NCBI RefSeq assembly: GCF_002078875.1
Contig: NC_034413.1
Location: 66,150,802-66,214,801, forward strand
Direction of reading: 5' to 3'
Source: Numida meleagris
Lineage: Eukaryota; Chordata; Aves; Galliformes; Numididae
DNA: 64,000 nt
Under the pieces are notes generated by a model. The model did no database searches and had not been told where the DNA came from. It saw only the letters and a program-made list of their open reading frames with translations. The first letter of the stretch is position 1. Each line of letters starts with the position of its first letter. Below are positions 60,260-64,000 of this stretch, one piece after another. The translations under genes and the position numbers were made by a program.

Positions 60260-63200
60260 CTCCCTAGCTGCAGTTTCAGCCACCTAAATGCACGCGCATC
60301 CTTCCTGCGAGTTCTCGAGCGTGCTTCTTCTGTGCTTCAGGCATTTTTCCTAAATCAAAATATCGGAATTTTGTGGAATTCTTTTTTTCTTTTTTCCTTT
60401 TTTTTCCCTATTATTGTTCAGCTTGTTTAAGGGAAGTAATTAGAGAGAAAACATAAAAAAGAAGATACTGTGAAAATGTTTTTCCATTAAGTGAGAGTGT
60501 GGTAGAAGCAGATGGAAATACAGGAACGGTTCAGCTGGCATTTGGCGATGACCTGTAACTTCTTTCTTTAAGATGACTGTGAAATTCAAGCACAGAAAAA
60601 AAAAGATTGCTAAGTTTTGGAGTTAGAAAGAACTGAGGAGTACCTGAGTATGAATTTTCTACATCAACTACCACTTCACAATTCTTTTTCCATGTGCGGT
60701 GGGTAAAGCAGATCTGTTCTAGCATTTCCATTTTGATGGACAATGTGACTTAGAACTTTACTGAGTCAGTGCCCCTGGTCCTCCAATATTTCTTCTTTTC
60801 TGTTTCTGTTTTCCCCTCTCTTTTATTCTTTTTTCTCCTCAGTTTAGGCATACTTACGAAACATCTGTCTGACATAATTTCAAGGTTTCAGTTTGTAAAA
60901 CTCTATTATAGATGATTTAGCTGATGGTTGCCGTGAATGCTTCGTACATGAGTAACAAATGTAAGGAATCATCTTTATAATTGAACTATCAGTGAATTCA
61001 TCACCAGATAGGCTATTAACAAAGTAATTACATTCATTTTTCCAGCTTATTGTTATTAATTTCGGATACACAAGGTCATAGTGGAAGTCATCAGTCCCTG
61101 CTTGTGGAGATCCACAGTAAGATCCAGCTGGCACCATTATGCTGCAGGTGATTGATTCCTGAAGCTGTAGGATGGGAGACGTAGGGCATTTCCTAGCTCA
61201 GGTTCTTAGCTGTGACCAAGGATTTATTATCTCTGTGATGTTTTTTGTGTTTGTGTAGGGGTGTCTGAAGAGGAGGTGTGGGCATTGCTATAATGTAAAA
61301 ATTGCAGAGGAGCACATTGTGAATGTGGAGTGATGGTGATTCCTTGGGCTTCACTGGTGGTTTGAACCAACAAGGATATTGAGACTTGCTGCTGGCCCCT
61401 TCAGCTGCTCCTGCTGCAGGAGAGCAGGGAGGTCTGCGCCGGTTTCTAGAGGACTTGTGTCTTGAACCAGTAAAGCACGCTGTCTTCCATGTTGCATCTC
61501 CTAAACATGAGCAAAACTACTGCAGTCTGGGAAGGACACCATGTGAATGAGCCCTTTGCTCACAGCTACCACAGTAGGGGTCCATGGGTTACCTGTGGTT
61601 ACTGTAATGTGTTCGCGATCACGTTATGGGTGCTCTTTTTTAGGCTTTCCGTGCTGTAGTTTCATTTAAGATTCCTTGTCACTACGAAATTGGTCCACAA
61701 ACTGTTCCATCTAGCCTTTTTTTTTTTTACTTCTGTCCCAATTAGTTTGTAAACAGAAATTTCTTGTTCCTGCTAATGTGCTCATTTAATCTGTTTTCTC
61801 TTATGATTTCTACATATTTTGGAGGAATCAGACAATGTACAGTATTTCATACTTGCAACATGATCTACATATTCACCTGAAAAAAACAGCTTAATGTAAT
61901 TTACCTCTGTAAATGTTATTTAAATGTGTAACTGAGATAAGAGCTTGATTCTGCTTCAGTTAATTTCAATAAACAAGTATTTATGCAAACTCAGTTAACC
62001 TTACAGTTCAGGCATTCCGTTAATAACGAGGATGACATGTGAAAAATTCACTTGCATAATCGTTAGATTTCAAGATGCCTTACAAGAAGGTAGTAACAAA
62101 TTTCCTTTCTGGAAAATGGGAAATGGAGTGAGGTGATTTACTGATGAAGTTAACATGCCAGCCGCTGGCAGAGCTGGGAGCGGCACAGGCTGAGCCTTCC
62201 CATGACCCATCTACTGCTCTGGCAATGACAACAGGCCAACTTCAGCCGAAATCTTACCTCAAATGCTTGCATCTGTAATGCTATGTCAGATTATTATGTA
62301 ATGAAGTTAACACATATATAATGTATGATGTTATATATGTAATACGTAACTCATGCATATGTTATGAATTTGTATATATGATGTGGGTTATAATTAAGGA
62401 TATTTTTTGAAAGTTTAACCAAGTCCACCAACTAATTGACTGAATGAACTTAGAGGATGTGAGAGTGTTTGTGCTTCTAGTTTAATAATTTATATAACTT
62501 GATTTTAATTATTTTGGCTTAATTTATTTTTTTTCTGGGGCATATCCTTTGGAAGAAAACTACTCATAAGAGCTCGTTATGTCAAAACTCTTGGCAGAGT
62601 CAAAAGACTTTGTTAGCTTGTGGAGCTGGTTTAGGTGTCAGAGAAACAATATCAGAATGCAATTTCTGCTAAGTTATAGGGAAACAGCTCGCCTGGTATA
62701 AATGAAATTAGAATTGGGTGAGGAAATACGGTTTCAACATAAATCAAGCAATATTTCAGGTGAAACAAAAAAACAAATGTACAGTCAGAATCTCATAATT
62801 GAGTCGTGTTCAAAAATATTAAAAAGCATCAAAGTGAATAATTATTTTCTCTCGGGAGCTCCCTTCGAGCATTACTAGGACTTGTCTAATGTTAATGCAT
62901 CTTTCCAGTCATCTGGATTGCTCCTTACTGCTGGAATAAACAGAGTCACTTTCATATTTTTGAAGGTTTCTCTACATTGTAAAAAGCATCATGGGAGCTT
63001 ATTAAGTTCATTAGAATGCTAACAGCAGTTCTAAGTGCTTCTTTCCTTCAAAGTTTTGTTATTTTGAGAGGAAAAAATACAGGGTATGAGCGCTACTATT
63101 GCTGTTTGCAGTTGTGGAATCTTTTGGGAAGCTTTTGAGTTTGGGGAATCTGTGTTTTCACTCACAGAGCTTCATTTTTTTTTCACATCATATGAAGAAA

Positions 63201-64000
63201 TATCTAGCAAGAGATAAGACACTAGCAAATAAAGTTCTAATAACAAGATACAGCTTTCAAATTTCTCAGCAGAGAAGACGTTGGGGCATCTGGTGCATCT
63301 GCCGATCTGACAAGTTGTGTTATGTACAAACAAAACATATACCTTAAAGAACTGTTTATCTGTCTTCCGTGAAGAGCACTGTCTGAAGCTGATGCTTCTT
63401 GTCTTCAGACAGTGGTAACATTGAAGAGTTAGACTGGTCCAGAGCATCATCTTGTTTTATTCAGCAGTTGGGATCCAAGATGAAAACCTGATCATGTGGA
63501 TGCACAGGAAAGCCTTCACATAGAGAAAACCTCCTGGAATCATCCTGGGTGTGGGAAGCCAGAGTAAGGCTTGAGTGACAGACGATGCACATCTGCTGAA
63601 CATGTGAAGATACTGCCTGTATCTGTATTGGCAGTCAGAATCCAGTTAGACTGATTTGAAAATATTTGACTTTGGCTGACTGCTTGGCATGTACAGGATG
63701 CCAGATAGAGGGAGTGCTTAACGTGATCTATCTAAGCAGAGAAGTAGTTCTGCAAAATGAAGATAGGTCTTTACTTGAAGGTCTTTATCAAGTTTGTGGT
63801 TTTGGATCGGATTTTTCCAAATGGTGGACGAGGACTACAAATGGTGGCAATAGATGCTACACTGTGGAACCACAGACAATTGGAAGATGGATAAAAAGGC
63901 CTGTTTAGAAGGTGAAGGAGAGAGGAAAGTCAGGAGATGCAAGGGTTACAGGGAAAATAAAGGAAGACAAGAATTCAAGTGAAAGGCTGATTGCTCGAGG
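60260..64000. other. AT-rich non-coding end of the window
   Basis: No exon, RNA gene or promoter could be supported. An 80-codon plus-strand frame at 63666-63908 has no recognised domain and no flanking splice signals that convinced me. Confidence 0.5.
62310..62390. repeat. AT-rich near-palindromic region
   Basis: Repeated ATATAT, ATGTATGATG and TTATATATGTAA words create several short inverted repeats; no regulatory role can be assigned. Confidence 0.7.

Noticed and set aside
63666..63908. 80-codon frame near the right end
   Set aside because: No domain, poor start context and no splice evidence; treated as chance.
1..64000. CRISPR arrays, operons, phage, plasmid or toxin-antitoxin systems
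   Set aside because: No regularly spaced repeats, no bacterial gene organisation and clear avian LINE content; the sequence is vertebrate nuclear DNA.
1..64000. tRNA, rRNA, snRNA or miRNA genes
   Set aside because: No A/B box pair, rRNA segment or snRNA box was recognised by eye; hairpin miRNAs cannot be excluded without folding and small-RNA data.

Overview
The window looks like vertebrate nuclear DNA, from a bird and probably a galliform. It carries several CR1 LINE fragments with the typical avian 3' end, a short mariner-like element with Galluhop/Mariner1_GG-type inverted repeats, a few decayed ancient SINE (MIR) remnants and long AT-rich gene-poor stretches. These are broken by three GC/CpG-rich islands. 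I saw no Alu or L1 sequence, no operon structure and no plasmid or phage feature. Only two places give good evidence for protein-coding sequence. Almost every other open frame is a short chance frame or a CR1 remnant.

Layout. (1) About 1-2.5 kb: a CpG island with a likely bidirectional promoter. A minus-strand first coding exon (1826 to 1773, 18 codons, strong Kozak context, perfect GTAAGT donor) leads into an intron that runs off the left edge. I cannot name that gene. A much weaker plus-strand exon candidate is at 2433-2483. (2) 2.7-3.7 kb: a CR1 fragment, then a 0.55 kb mariner-type element. (3) 3.7-35 kb: intergenic or intronic AT-rich DNA with CR1 fragments at about 27.7, 29.2, 34.0 and 34.7 kb, simple repeats, two CTCF-like motifs and one stretch that reads like a conserved regulatory element. 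(4) 35.4-36.5 kb: a second CpG island holding exon 1 of a minus-strand bHLH transcription factor of the paraxis/scleraxis (TCF15/SCX) class. Its 5' part is lost in a 240-base assembly gap. (5) 36.5-64 kb: more non-coding DNA, with an orphan CpG island at 48.66-48.93 kb containing an excellent CTCF motif, a MIR relic at 60.2 kb, and candidate regulatory elements at 37.9 and 54.0 kb.

The best biological lead is the bHLH gene. Its basic-helix-loop-helix and its C-terminal CTFCLS motif are intact, but it matches neither TCF15 nor SCX as I remember them. It mixes features of both and has a much shorter linker between the two motifs, so it may be a third, poorly described family member. I found no multi-gene system. 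The rest is best read as a regulatory landscape around a developmental gene, and that reading is inference.
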